Positions 1 through 10,370 of a stretch of DNA of 64,000 nucleotides are shown here, piece by piece. The position numbers were made by a program, and so were the translations under genes. The DNA is from Thelonectria olida (Eukaryota; Ascomycota; Sordariomycetes; Hypocreales; Nectriaceae), in contig JAGPYM010000018.1 in assembly GCA_020736575.1 (NCBI GenBank), positions 682,001 to 746,000 on the forward strand. The letters are read 5' to 3'. The notes under the pieces were generated by a model, which was given only the letters and a program-made list of their open reading frames with translations, searched no databases and was not told the origin of the DNA. Position 1 is the first letter of the stretch. The number at the start of each line of letters is the position of its first letter.

Positions 1-243
1 TATTGAAGACCCCCTCCGAGGTACACGTACGCAGCCCTGCTTCTTTCTATCAAACCCATGATGGATGAATTGGGTATTTGCCGATGGAGCCGAGTCCCGA
101 TAAGGGTCTTTCGTGGTGGGTGCTTGAAGGAGTTTCTGTTGATACAAGAGCAGACGTTTGCCCTCCAAGTTGGGTCCCTGTTGGGCCAGCACTCATCGCT
201 CCTTGTCACTCGCTTTTTCGAATTTCGTACACTCGTTTCCACC

Positions 244-1179
244 ATGTCTTACCGACAGGTCTTTGCTATTTTCATTTCTTTCCTGGCCATTGCCCTGGCC
301 TGGGAACCGCCCGTCTATAGCGGCTACAGCCGTGTCTGGGCATCTACTTTCGAGGGCAAGGCCGACGGCCTTCCACCCACCAGCGAGTGGAACCTGATTA
401 CTGGCGATAAGAACTTCAACAATGAGTACCAGAGATACACCAAGACCAAGAACAACCTCCGACTCAGCGGCCAGGGAACCCTCCAGCTGATCCCCCGGGG
501 CGACAAGACAGCACCCCGAGGATGGACGTCGGGCCGTGTCGAGAGCAACTACAAGTTCACCCCTGCCGCGGGCAAGATCACCAGAGTCCAGTCGCGACTT
601 CGTCTGGCCGGCAACGCCAAGGAGCACAAACAGGGTCTCTGGCCCGCCTTTTGGATCCTCGGAAACTCAAACCGCCACGGAACTGCGTGGCCTGCTAGCG
701 GAGAGCTGGACATTATGGAGAACATCAACGGCCAGACGGTTGCCTACGGCGGCATGCACTGCGACAAGTCCCCCGGAGGCATCTGCAACGAGCCCTCTGG
801 CATTGTCGCCAAGACGTCTCTCGCCGACAACAAGTACCACACCTGGAGGGTTGAGTTCAACCGCAAGAGCAGCAACTACAAGGAGCAGTACATCACTTGG
901 TCCATGGACGGAAACCAGTTCAACAAGATCACTGGTGCTCAGATTGGCAATGCTGCGGTGTGGAAGACTGTCTGCCAGAGTGATCTGTTTGTCATTCTCA
1001 ACGTCGCCGTTGGCGGATACTGGGTAAGTTCTGCTGCTTTCAAGGGGTAGTGCAACTGTTGTAGATGGAACTCGACGCTGACAATTTGTTTTTAGCCTGG
1101 CAACCCCAACTCTCAGACCTGGGGAGGAGCTGGTAGCATGATGGAGGTCGCCTACGTTGCTCACTACGTGTCCAACTAA
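244..1179 (+). CDS. Secreted GH16 endo-beta-glucanase
   Basis: Spliced CDS join(244..1023,1096..1179), 287 aa. The start has a strong fungal context (CCACC before ATG), although the frame is open upstream. An N-terminal hydrophobic stretch of about 20 residues looks like a signal peptide. The GH16 active-site motif ELDIME lies at residues 154-159, giving the usual nucleophile Glu154 and acid/base Glu159; PAFWILG precedes it and the family's C-terminal VAVGGYWPGNP motif is rebuilt exactly across the single intron (GTAAGT..TTTTTAG, 72 nt), which confirms the splice. GH16 enzymes hydrolyse beta-1,3(1,4)-glucans or related wall polysaccharides outside the cell; substrate cannot be read from sequence. 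It faces the reductase gene at 1739-2779 tail to tail. No breaks seen. Confidence 0.9.
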
Positions 1180-1738
1180 ATACGGATTTTTGGAGTATTC
1201 TCATGATGCTCGATTGGGTTTTGGAATGAAGTGAAAGCATATAGAACCTCGATAACTAGACATACCCATCCCATTAATTCAGCTTTAATATCTTGAATGA
1301 TTGAGCCTAAGCGGGTGCTCTTGCCTGGTAATTAGACCTAAAGATAGAGAATCGTATTGGGGATTGCCCAAAGGTCCGCATACCCCAACCTCAAGCTGCT
1401 CTCTGTTGATGGTTGTCTTCAACAACCACGCTAGTTTGCCTTCACGCTCATTGCTCGCCCACTTCAAGGGGTTCGCCAAACATGTTCAAGGTTGGATCCT
1501 GGATCGGCGCTTTCCAAACTTAGCCTGACGCCACGCAGAAGTAAATTGAACGAACATCCTTGTCAGGTACCAATTCGCGTAGATACGCGTACGATGTGGT
1601 TCTACGTATGCGGAGTATGTACTGTGTGTCCTCGATAGTGTGGAACCCAAGCGGCCTTCCAGTGAGAGGTCTTGCCACCTTCATGATCTGCTTCCTGAGA
1701 GGTTCAAATGGATATCATACATGAGCGTGCTGGTGTAC
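1180..1738. other. Convergent intergenic region, no gene seen
   Basis: Space between the 3' ends of the GH16 gene and the SDR gene. Only short open frames without start context or recognisable protein are present; it should hold both 3' UTRs. Confidence 0.6.
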
Positions 1739-2779
1739 CTACTTGACGAGGTCAAGTCGAACAAGGGCTTCAACCATGTCTCCAACCATCTCATCCGTAT
1801 CCCTGCTCTTCCACCCTAACATATCGGTGGCCTTTTGTCCCTTGATCCTCCTCACGACGCCGACTTGAGGCAATATGGCCTTCATCTTGGAGCTAAAGCA
1901 GCTCATCACGCGGACTGTCCAATTCGGCATCTCCTTGGTCGGCAATTTCCCCGCAAGATCAGGCCGCAGCTTGGCAATGTGCTGAGCAAGCTGGAGCATG
2001 GAGACTGGCTCGGGCGTGGACGAGGCGAGGAAACGCTGGCCGGCGGCAGAGGCCTGGGTCATGCACAACACGTGCAAAGAAGCGACATCCCGCACGTCGA
2101 CCATGTTGAAGAACATGCGCGGACATGCAGGTACGCTGCCGTCAAGGAGGCTCTTGACCAAGTTAATTGAACTGCCAACGCCGTCTTTGCTGAGCACGGG
2201 GCCGAATATCCCGACAGGATTCACCACACTCAACTCAAGCGTGTTGCCGGGCTCCTTGACAAAGCCCCAGGCAGAGCGCTCAGCATACAATTTGCTCTTC
2301 AGATATGCCGAAAGGCCTTCCTCCCTCGACCAGTCTTGCTCATCGAAGGCATCTTTCTCGTCGGCCTTGTATCCGTATCCCACTGCGCCAAACGACGACG
2401 TGAAGATGACTCTTTTCACGCCTTGTTGCTGTGCTTCGCGCAACACTCGAAGCGTGCCTTCTCTTGCAGGGATAATGATTTCATCTTCGCTTTTTGGCTC
2501 ATGCCCAGGAAATGGAGACGCGACGTGGTGGACGAAGTCACACCCGGCGATAGCCTCTTGCCACCCGTCGTCCGTTGTGAGATCCGCTTGATAGAAGGAT
2601 AGGTTGTTGAGTTGTTCCTGATGCGCGCCGACAGATCGCAGCATATCTAAGAGAGAGGATTTCTTAGGACCAGCAAGAGACCGAAGTGTCGTGCGGACGG
2701 TGTAATTGGCCGAGAGGAGTTGAAGTATGAGGTGGGAGGCGACGAAGCCTGAGCCGCCTGTGACAAGCACGGTGGGCAT
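1739..2779 (-). CDS. Extended SDR reductase (dihydroflavonol-4-reductase/aldehyde reductase-like)
   Basis: Intronless 346-aa protein. The N-terminal Rossmann motif TGGSGFVA (residues 7-14) fits the TGxxGxxA pattern of extended short-chain dehydrogenases. FTSSFGAVG (126-134) supplies the catalytic serine, and YLKSK (159-163) is the YxxxK catalytic pair. SPF and NPVGIFGP segments are typical of the DFR/cinnamoyl-CoA/methylglyoxal reductase branch. It should use NADPH to reduce an aldehyde or ketone in the cytosol; the substrate is unknown. No signal peptide or membrane segment. The upstream region on this strand has a TATA-like element and three TGGCTTA copies. All key residues are present, so it is probably functional. 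Confidence 0.85.
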   Translation of the reverse strand: MPTVLVTGGSGFVASHLILQLLSANYTVRTTLRSLAGPKKSSLLDMLRSVGAHQEQLNNLSFYQADLTTDDGWQEAIAGCDFVHHVASPFPGHEPKSEDEIIIPAREGTLRVLREAQQQGVKRVIFTSSFGAVGYGYKADEKDAFDEQDWSREEGLSAYLKSKLYAERSAWGFVKEPGNTLELSVVNPVGIFGPVLSKDGVGSSINLVKSLLDGSVPACPRMFFNMVDVRDVASLHVLCMTQASAAGQRFLASSTPEPVSMLQLAQHIAKLRPDLAGKLPTKEMPNWTVRVMSCFSSKMKAILPQVGVVRRIKGQKATDMLGWKSRDTDEMVGDMVEALVRLDLVK

Positions 2780-2856
2780 GATTGCAATTATGAAGCTTGA
2801 GTTAAACGAAGAGAATATGAAGAAAGCTGATTGAGACGCATTGCGAGTTTCATTTG

Positions 2857-2907
2857 ATATATAGAATTGTTGGGTGGCTTACTGGCTTACAGGTGGCAAC
2901 TGGCTTA
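2857..2907 (-). promoter_or_regulatory. Putative SDR promoter: TATA-like element and three TGGCTTA repeats
   Basis: About 80 nt upstream of the reductase start (2779) the minus strand reads TATATAT. Just beyond it, forward-strand TGGCTTA occurs at 2875-2881, 2883-2889 and 2901-2907 (TAAGCCA read on the gene's strand). The repeats are seen directly; a role as transcription-factor sites is inference. Confidence 0.35.
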
Positions 2908-3162
2908 TTCCAAGCTGGCTGACACAAGTTGGTGGGCATTTACAGATGCTTTTAAAAAGGACTTAACATTAAATCCGACAAAGTGAAAGGCGTCCGTCTC
3001 ATGGATGAGTGATACGTTGGCCATCATGGTTCTCTGCTAAATCCATAGGTAACAATAATTAGTATATTATCAACTGTGTTGCGTGAATGAAGGTCCTCAG
3101 GAGTGAAAAAGGTGTGGGACTGGAGGATATAATCTTAAATCTGAACGTTCTCAGCATCAACA

Positions 3163-3251
3163 GCTCGGCTAGCTCAATTGGCTAGAGCGTGCGGCTTTTA
3201 CGACATTGTCTGATCACCGCAAGGTTGCGAGTTCGACCCTCGCGTCGAGCT
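3163..3251 (+). tRNA. tRNA-Lys(UUU) with 15-nt intron
   Basis: Cloverleaf folds by hand: acceptor GCTCGGC/GTCGAGC with one G-T pair, D-stem GCTC/GAGC, anticodon stem TGCGG/CCGCA, T-arm GCGAG TTCGACC CTCGC. Anticodon TTT is at 3197-3199. A 15-nt intron (3201-3215) sits after position 37, the canonical place for nuclear tRNA introns. The body resembles eukaryotic tRNA-Lys (GCTCGGCTAGCTC start). The base after the acceptor stem is T, an unusual discriminator for Lys. Confidence 0.88.
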
Positions 3252-3254
3252 TTG

Positions 3255-3260
3255 TTTTTT
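3255..3260 (+). terminator. Pol III terminator of tRNA-Lys
   Basis: A run of six T starts four bases after the tRNA; further T runs follow at about 3264-3300. Confidence 0.7.
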
Positions 3261-4005
3261 GCATTTTTTTCTCAATTTGTGTAGCAATTTTTTTTCTTTT
3301 TCTTTGGTAATTCAGTTCGTCGAGTGAATGAATATTCATGATTGCCGTGGTCGAAGGAATGCACCGAGAAGATTGGTAGCAAGCTTGAAGAGTGGCCCAA
3401 TGCTTCCAATCACACTAATCGCTTCTTGCTTGTGATAGTGGAGGCACGCAAGACTCCCTGGTGTTATTAGCATTCGATAACATTGCACTGACACTGCGCG
3501 ACTGTTCTTTTGGTTACGTACAAATGAGATCTTGGCTTTGACAAGTATGAATGGTCTTTGGAAACTTCACGGCTGTTAGGTCGTGCGTGAATATGTACTT
3601 GTGCCCCTTGTGTGCTTGGGCTCGCGATTCAGTGTGCATCTACGAGCTGAGATGGCCTCGTAGTCACCTGTTGGATGCTGAAATGAGAACAACACACGCG
3701 CATTAACATGTTGGTACACCCCTGGCCACGAATCTCTCAACGGCCAACAGTTTCGGCTTCTTGGTTCCAGATTTATCGTCACGAACCCATTGTGCTCCTT
3801 TATTTCAGTGCTTTTCACGATCTCGACCTACCGCGCAAATCGAGCATATATCAGTTCAATTTATCCTTTGACCTTATTTAAGAGGAACACACTCTCTTTT
3901 CTCAATACTAGCAAGTCAATATATGTGCATCTCCTCTCCCATTCTACCCTTCCTGGATTTTGATTCTGCGTAGGTACTTACCTCGGCGCTTTCTCAACCA
4001 CAACT
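3261..4005. other. Intergenic and upstream region of the LysM gene
   Basis: No coding sequence recognised. The 100 bases before the LysM start are pyrimidine-rich, and TATTTAAG near 3874-3881 could serve as a TATA-like element; both are weak cues. Confidence 0.4.
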
Positions 4006-5265
4006 ATGGCCTTCTTTCAAAACCCTTTCTTCTCTGCTCTTGCTCTCGCCCTGGTATTCAACGTCGCTGCGGCTGCCGAAGACAATGTTCAACTTGAACC
4101 TTATCGATGGCAGGATAATATCAACAACAGGTGCCGTGGTGGTCAGGTTTCCACCGTTTCTGGGTCAGCTCAGCCATCATTCACCCCTAGCGTCCCCAAA
4201 AAAGACATCTACAAACCTGGAGACGTCAAATGCAGTTGTTGGGGTGGAATGTACGACGATTGCAACTCTGACTCTACCTCATGCGAGGGACTAGCCCAGC
4301 ATTACGGCATCGATGTCGGGACTTTCTTCAAGCTGAATCCAATACTAGATCCAGACTGCAAAGACATCAAACCCTACACGTTGTACTGCATCGATGGAAG
4401 TATGTTTCCACCCTGCGTCATACGCTCATGAGATGTGACTAGGCTGGATGTGGGTAATAACGATTACAGCCATTGAACCATTAAGAGCCCACGACGGTCT
4501 TTGCGGACCTGAGCACAACGACGCTACCTGTCTTGGAACAGGCAAGGAATGCTGCAACTCAGAGACTTGGACCTGCGGCAACTCAGAGTAAGTTGCTAGG
4601 CGCCATGAGCGAGCTCAACCCAAACCCGCCTAATATCAAGTCACCTGTGCTAACTCAACACCAAGAGAAGATTGTTCTCCGGGTATTTGCTACGAGAGTG
4701 CATGCCCCGGTCATAAAGTCTACACGACTGATGGCAAATGCTATGAACCAGGGCGTTGGCTCCGCGCCTGCGCTGGCAAATGGGGCGAGTGCTGCCGTGT
4801 GGAGGGTGAATGCGGCAATGGCCCAAGCTATTGCGGCCAGGGGAATTGTGTGTATGGCAAGTGTACTGACCAAGAAATATTGACGCCAGTGGTAATGCCA
4901 ATGGGAAGTGCAATGGGCCTACCTGACGAGTTATTATTCTCGATAAGCCCGGACGGGACATGCGGCGGTCAGGAGGGTTGGATATGCGGTTCGTTGTATG
5001 CAAAGTGCTGCAACAAGCATGGTTACGGCGGATCTCTTCCGGAAGACTGCGGGTAAGGCTGGTGAGTTTAGGAGTCGTATTCGAATACTTGACAACTCGA
5101 GAGAAGAGCGAAGCTAACCTGGCATCATGCATGGGTCATGGTAGTCAACCTGAATTTGGAGAATGCGACTTAATAGAATCGTCGTTCAGGTCAGCGCTAC
5201 ACAACGGCGGTACAGATGGCACTGAGTTTAGTGACCGTGGACTTCGGTCTCTTTGTAACCTCTGA
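4006..5265 (+). CDS. Secreted LysM plus multi-hevein (CBM18) chitin-binding protein
   Basis: Spliced CDS join(4006..4399,4470..4587,4666..5052,5145..5265), 339 aa with consistent phases. Residues 1-24 form a clear signal peptide. A Cys-flanked LysM-like module lies at about residues 75-130 (GLAQHYGI..FFKLNP). Three Cys-rich hevein/chitin-binding type 1 segments follow: LCGPEHN..CLGTGKECC; GKWGECC..YCGQGNC; and TCGGQEGWICG..KCCNKHGYGG..EFGEC. No catalytic chitinase domain is present. Proteins of this make-up bind chitin or its oligomers in the apoplast or on the fungal wall and commonly sit beside subgroup-C chitinase genes, but none is visible here. The last intron (GTAAGG..TAG) is the least certain, because the third module's CG-GC spacing looks shortened. 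Function in host or mycoparasitic interaction is inference. Confidence 0.75.
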
Positions 5266-5714
5266 GGGCTAGGTTTAATTTGAGTAGTCTTTCTACATAA
5301 CCTTCATTTCACTTAGGAGCCCAAGTCCGAGACTTTAGTGAGATAGTCTCAATAAAGGCTCTCAACCTCAACACCACCGATTGCACATGGTGATAATTTC
5401 AAAGGCTTCTCTCTCCAGGAGCGGCCCTCATTATCTATAGCCCTCAATCCGTCCTAGGTTTCTATCGAACTGCGATTGTTGATAGTCATATTGAAATAGA
5501 GGCCGACTTAATTACTAGGGCATTATTTTAGGGTAAGAGAGACTACTTATCTGAATACAAATCGATGTTGCCTAATTAATTCTAAAAGAGTCGACGTATA
5601 GGAATGCGTCCTGGGATCTGCATCCGAAATCGACCGACGAAATAGCAGTGTGATGATCCTCCATCAATAACCGCCTACAGGCTATAGCCTGTCTCCAAGA
5701 GCTAGAAAACTTCC
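5266..5714. other. AT-rich intergenic stretch
   Basis: No coding frame or known element recognised. The stretch is visibly richer in A+T and TA steps than flanking exons, as in decayed repeat DNA, but I see no repeat ends. Confidence 0.4.
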
Positions 5715-7110
5715 TCAAGCAGAATCCTTAGACAAAAACTGCAATGTCTAGAAAACACCACACGTTAGCCACTTTGCTCATAACGTTCCAGTAGGCGATA
5801 TGAGGGATACTTACCTCGAGTGTCATGGGAAACCCGCTGATAGAGACAAAGTGTGATGCAACGAAGTTGACATCAATTCGAATGGGGGCCTTTGTATCAT
5901 CCTCGCTGATCTGGACTTCCCACTTCATCGGTTTATTCCAAGGAATAATGGGCTTGCGATAACACTCGCCCTGCAGCTGAAACCCTGTGGTGTGAGAAAG
6001 AAGTTTTTGAATGCCTTTTTCGGTTGGGAGAAGACGGCAACAAATCCATCCATCAATGACAACTTGCTTGTGGAAGCCACAACTGATGTTACCGACCTGA
6101 AAAAAATACAGGCTTGCCCGGAGTCGATCAGCAAGGCTTTGCAGCATGTCTCCTTGCATGTTTCCATTGATCGGGGAGAATGGCGAGTCAGAGGGCTTAT
6201 AAGGGAAGTGATACTCTGGCGCTGCTGTCTCCATTTCCGGGATTGCGCCAACATCATCGAGCGCCGGCTCTGTGTTTCTTTCCAACCTGACGTTCAGACG
6301 CGAAGCGCGGTCGAAGATGCCTCTGTCGGCACTATCGCGACAGAAGGTATCCTATTGCTTCTCGCCGTTCATTGTGTTGAGGAAGGTCGAAAACAGCTTG
6401 GTGAGCCAATCTGGATATAGCCTCAATTCCTCGAGTACGCTTGTACTGGGGATTTCGGAGTTGGAAATTTGGCCTGGCTAGAACCTACAGACAGAATTAG
6501 ATCAAATGGTATGTGGCGGTCACCGCCCCAAATCTTTCTGCATGCATTCACAGCATCCTGAACGGGGTTGTTCGCTTTGAGATCGCCATCGTGACAAGCG
6601 CTGCCTTGAACGTAGCATGGCTTGAAGTACATTGGAGCAGCAGATGTGCATCGCGCGCTGAATCACCCATTAGCCTCAAGCATGCCGGCGAATGGCTAAA
6701 GAATAATCTGGTACTTACGCCGTCCACAACGGCAAGTCAGAAGCAATGTATTTGTCCTGGTCACTAGTGCCGCCATGACAATAATTTGCGAGCAGTCGAG
6801 GCTCTTCCTTCCCAGGGGTTATGACTGTGGTGGTGACAGCAATTTAACAGGGATTCTAAAGCCCGAAGAGAGTCTCAGTCGGTTTCATCACTGTCATTGT
6901 CGTAAATGCTCCTTGAACCGTCGATTTAACGACTGATGTCCTGTACGTGGATCGATAGAACCATCGAGCGAAGAATCCGAAGCCCAATGGAATTCTAGTT
7001 AATGGCTTTTCTCTTAAACCATTACTGCAGATGTCATTGGAGAGGGTAATGCAGTTCTCGACATTGGGTTCTTGTGCTCCGAGTCCCAATGCAATCAAGC
7101 CACCTGCTGC
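5715..7110 (-). pseudogene. Truncated patatin-like phospholipase pseudogene
   Basis: Read on the minus strand, patatin-family pieces follow in order: GGLIALGLG (near 7095), NYCHGG, an intron, then YFKPCYV..NNPVQDAVN..DLILSV (6632-6490), LYPDWLTKLFSTFLN, and a C-terminal region to 5715. The N-terminal DGGGxRG oxyanion motif and most of the GxSxG nucleophile region are missing upstream. Three in-frame stops interrupt the homology: TAA at 6844-6846, TAG at 6856-6858, TAG at 6352-6354. The frame also shifts near 6423-6490. The stops could come from Q or W codons by C-to-T or G-to-A change, which would suit RIP. The last intron (GTAAGT at about 5816) still looks intact. Patatin domains act as lipid hydrolases, including in fungal NLR-type proteins. 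Confidence 0.7.
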
Positions 7111-7533
7111 TGTTCATTTCATATTCAGGTTTTGTCTGCTCTGCCATCAAACAACGCATTTTAATTTTTAACATCGAACAATATGGTGTCGATTTGCTCA
7201 ACTATACTCGCACACACAATTCATCGTCGATCAGCTATATCTGAAGCATGATAGCACATATGCATATGTGCAACAGACTAACTACCAGGTCGCCGAGAGG
7301 TGAGAATCGTTTCGAAGCGGCACATACGATGCTTTGATAGAGTCACAAAGGGTCAGTTGAAATAATAGATACTTTAGAAACGTAGAATAAAAAGTACACG
7401 ATGCCCATCCAAGTTTCTATCCACCAGACCACCACCTCCTCGAAGGTAATCCAGATCGTTAATGTACAGGTCCTTCCAAGCTCCCGATGTCCACCCCTCG
7501 CTACAAAGAAAATTCTACTTTGTATGGGCCAGC
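7111..7533. other. Intergenic, no gene seen
   Basis: This stretch lies where the missing N-terminus of the patatin relic should be, but no DGGGxRG-coding sequence can be read on the minus strand. Confidence 0.5.
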
Positions 7534-8628
7534 TCAGTTGCCGCCGTCTGTGTTCTTGCGCCAGTCAATGGTCGTTTCGTATGTCTTCTCAATCTGGCGC
7601 CTGGCAATGGTCGCATTGGACGCAGGCTTAAACGTCTTAGAGTCCACATCAAAGCAGCCAGCCTGCACGCTCTCGCTACACAGATCGTACACCTTCTTCT
7701 CTCCCATGTCGCAGAAGAGCCCCTCCTTGGTGTTGGCGAGATCAGGGCCAACCGAGGTGTCAGACTCGCAGAGGAACTTGGCCGACAGGCCGTCGACATC
7801 TCCGAGGACGAGCTTGGAGGCCATGCCCTCGCTGCGGCGGACCTGGTGGACCTGGCGGCGCTTGGGGAAGCCAGACACGCCGGAGAGGTTGTTTCTCTTT
7901 CTACGGGTCCAGAAGTTGACAGAGCTGGGATCCTGTTCATCTCTCATGCCGAAGGAGATGCCGTCGCACTTCTGCTTGGGATCACGTTCTTCGGCTGGCG
8001 CATCAGGATTGACCTCGCCTGTGGAGAAAGCTGGCCATCGGACCTGGAAACCCGTATGGGGCTGGTCGCCGTTCTCGTCGATCCAGAAACACTTGGGCTG
8101 ATCTTCTGCCGGCAGGCTGCCCACGTCCTCGTCAGAGTTGTAGTACATGCCGCTGTAGTACCAGCTCGCGCCACAGTAGTAGCCCATGTCTCCTTGGACG
8201 GCGTAGTGGTTGCCACCTCGGTCCTCACTCCAAGTGGTGGTAACCCAAGCAACGCATATAGCATTGTTGTTGGCCGAGAAGAGGCTATAGACGCCCTGAT
8301 TCTCGTGGTCGACGTGCACCTCACCGAGGTTTCCATGGTCAACAGTGCCTGGGTCGGCCGTCATTCCCACAAAGTCTCCGTTCTGGTTCCAGACACGGCT
8401 GGGAGGCGAGGTTAGCTGAATATCTCTAATCATAGAGCAGACTAGCGAGACTTACACATCGGGAAGATCACCTCCGGCGTTAGAGAGACCCTGGGTGCCA
8501 TCAAGGCCAACGGCAATCTTGAAGGTAGATCCTGAGCCAGGCTCCTCGGCGAAGTTGTCAATGCCGAACTGGATGATGCCGAGAAGGCCGGAGATAACTC
8601 CAATAACTTCAAATACAGCAGCAGCCAT
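7534..8628 (-). CDS. Unrecognised 345-aa conserved-looking protein
   Basis: Spliced CDS complement(join(7534..8398,8456..8628)). The 57-nt intron has a GTAAGT donor and CCCAG acceptor and rebuilds LPDVRVWNQNGDFVG in frame; an earlier acceptor would give a stop. Residues 5-23 are hydrophobic (VFEVIGVISGLLGIIQFGI) with no preceding basic residue, so this may be a membrane-inserting helix or atypical signal. The middle is rich in aromatic, Asp, Glu and Asn residues (GYYCGASWYYSG), and eight Cys are spread over the protein. A strongly basic stretch, RRKRNN..PKRRQ, lies at about 235-255 and could be a Kex2-type processing or nuclear signal. I recognise no family. It is divergent from the GPI-type protein gene at 10371 across 1.7 kb. 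Function unknown. Confidence 0.7.
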
Positions 8629-10370
8629 TATGATGGACGAGATGACTTAAGGTAAAGAAAGGTAAAAGAGTGAGGGTGTCAATGTGGGTATAGAATAATA
8701 GATCAATGGTAACGACTGAAAGATATCACTTGCTTAAATGGCAAACCAGTAGCCAAGGTGATTTTGGTTGAGTGATGAGGATAGTGAGTGGAAGTCAAAT
8801 GGAATCGACGATGGGAGATGGCTTTTATGTCTTACAATCCATGAACATGAAGGACTAAACGAAGAGCCCTTGATGAGACTTATTGAGCAAACAGCCAGCA
8901 GCTGTGCCAGTTCCTCTCAAGCAAGTGAACGTTACTTTGGAGAAGGATGAGCGAAAGCTGACATGTGGAGATGATGTGAAGAGTGAACCCAGAGTGCCTT
9001 GAGGGATCATGTCGGTTTCAGGTTATGCTTCGAATTGATATGCAAGTCTGTGACTCGAGCGCTGTTCCATGGACCAACAGGTCGAGGAGCGATAAATGCC
9101 CAAGGTATAGGGCTGTGGATAGAACCGAGACGGCTGTGGCCCTGATTGGGTAGGAGGCGGACGAATGACTCCATTGTTCGTCCACAGCTCATGATGCGAC
9201 CACATGGCCGCAGATCATCTCTACCTTAATTCTGGATGGGCCAACGGAAATGAGAGGGAGGGGCACTCAGACGGTGTTCTTGCCATCAGTTCCCTCGCGG
9301 GTTGCTTAGAGGTCTGTCTTGGTTTGGGGCTGAAGTTGGGACGTTTCATCTGTCACGGATAGAGGTTTTGAGGGGGGACGAAGACGACGGAGACTATAAG
9401 AAACAACCCCTAGAGGAGGAATGAGGAGATTTCCTCGAAAGCAGAATCCTTCTTCCCGCACCACGGTAGCAGACGATGTTACCTCTGAGTTGCTAGCGAG
9501 GACTGAACGGAGTCAGCGGAGAAACAATGCATGACAAAAGTGCACTGGGCCGAGTTGGTTGTTGTTTTAGGCCCTGAGTCCTCCGACGGGTAATCACCCG
9601 TACCTCGAACAAACTATTATGACGTCTCGTCCCGTCTACATGCAGGTTCTCATCCAGAGCTTTGATAGCAAGAAAAATGGGGAGGCAGCATGTCTGTCTG
9701 ATCTTTCCATTGGTAAAACTGCTTTGAAACCTCAGCCCAGTCCAAAGTTCCAAACAGGGCTGAGCAGGGGAAGCACGACTAGAGCTGAGGCTGACGGCTC
9801 TTATGAAACATGAAACATAGTACATGGGTATCTCGTCAGGGCAACCTGGGACTATGTCCCGAATGGGCTCGGGCCGTGGCTGAGTTGACCGTGCCATAAC
9901 TACCGAGGGAATCCTTCCATGAACCGAATCCTGGCATCGATAATCTAAGTTAAACTCGCAAATAAGCTTGGCGGTAGATCGGGCCCGTCTGTTCAGGGGA
10001 GGTGTTCCCACTGTTGAAACAAACATGATCCTTGAATCGAGCCTCTCAACCTCACACAACTCATCAGCACATGTTGGCACCTCAATTCATGCGCTGTGGC
10101 GTCACTCACAGCTTCGCCTGCGCGCGTGGCACTGCCTTTGCCACGGTGCCACTTCTGTCACTTGTTGGTTGTTGGTTGTGTGTCATATAACCGTCTCGTA
10201 TTCCGAGGTTGGTAGTTGCACCTTTTCATTTCCATTTCTTTCTGCGTTCCTTTTGTAATTCCAGTAAGGATTATTTCACCAAAGGTTCTTTCAATCGCTC
10301 GCATCTCACCTCATTCACTCACTCCCAGTCTTGCTTCAGCTTCAGAAAGTAGATGAGCAGCGCCTTCAAC
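8629..10370. other. 1.7-kb divergent intergenic region
   Basis: Lies between the 5' ends of the 345-aa gene and the gene at 10371, so it carries both promoters. Several open frames exist on both strands but none has introns, start context or similarity that I recognise. Confidence 0.5.
10125..10152. promoter_or_regulatory. CGTGGCA/TGCCACG inverted repeat plus extra TGCCAC
   Basis: CGTGGCA (10125-10131) and TGCCACG (10139-10145) form perfect 7-bp arms around a 7-nt spacer; another TGCCAC follows at 10147-10152. It lies about 220 nt upstream of the start at 10371. A dimeric transcription-factor site is a plausible inference. Confidence 0.3.

Noticed and set aside
193..627. Minus-strand frame opposite the GH16 exon
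   Set aside because: Shadow of the well-supported GH16 coding strand.
7462..8415. 317-codon plus-strand frame
   Set aside because: Antisense shadow of the 345-aa gene, whose intron and start are clean on the minus strand.
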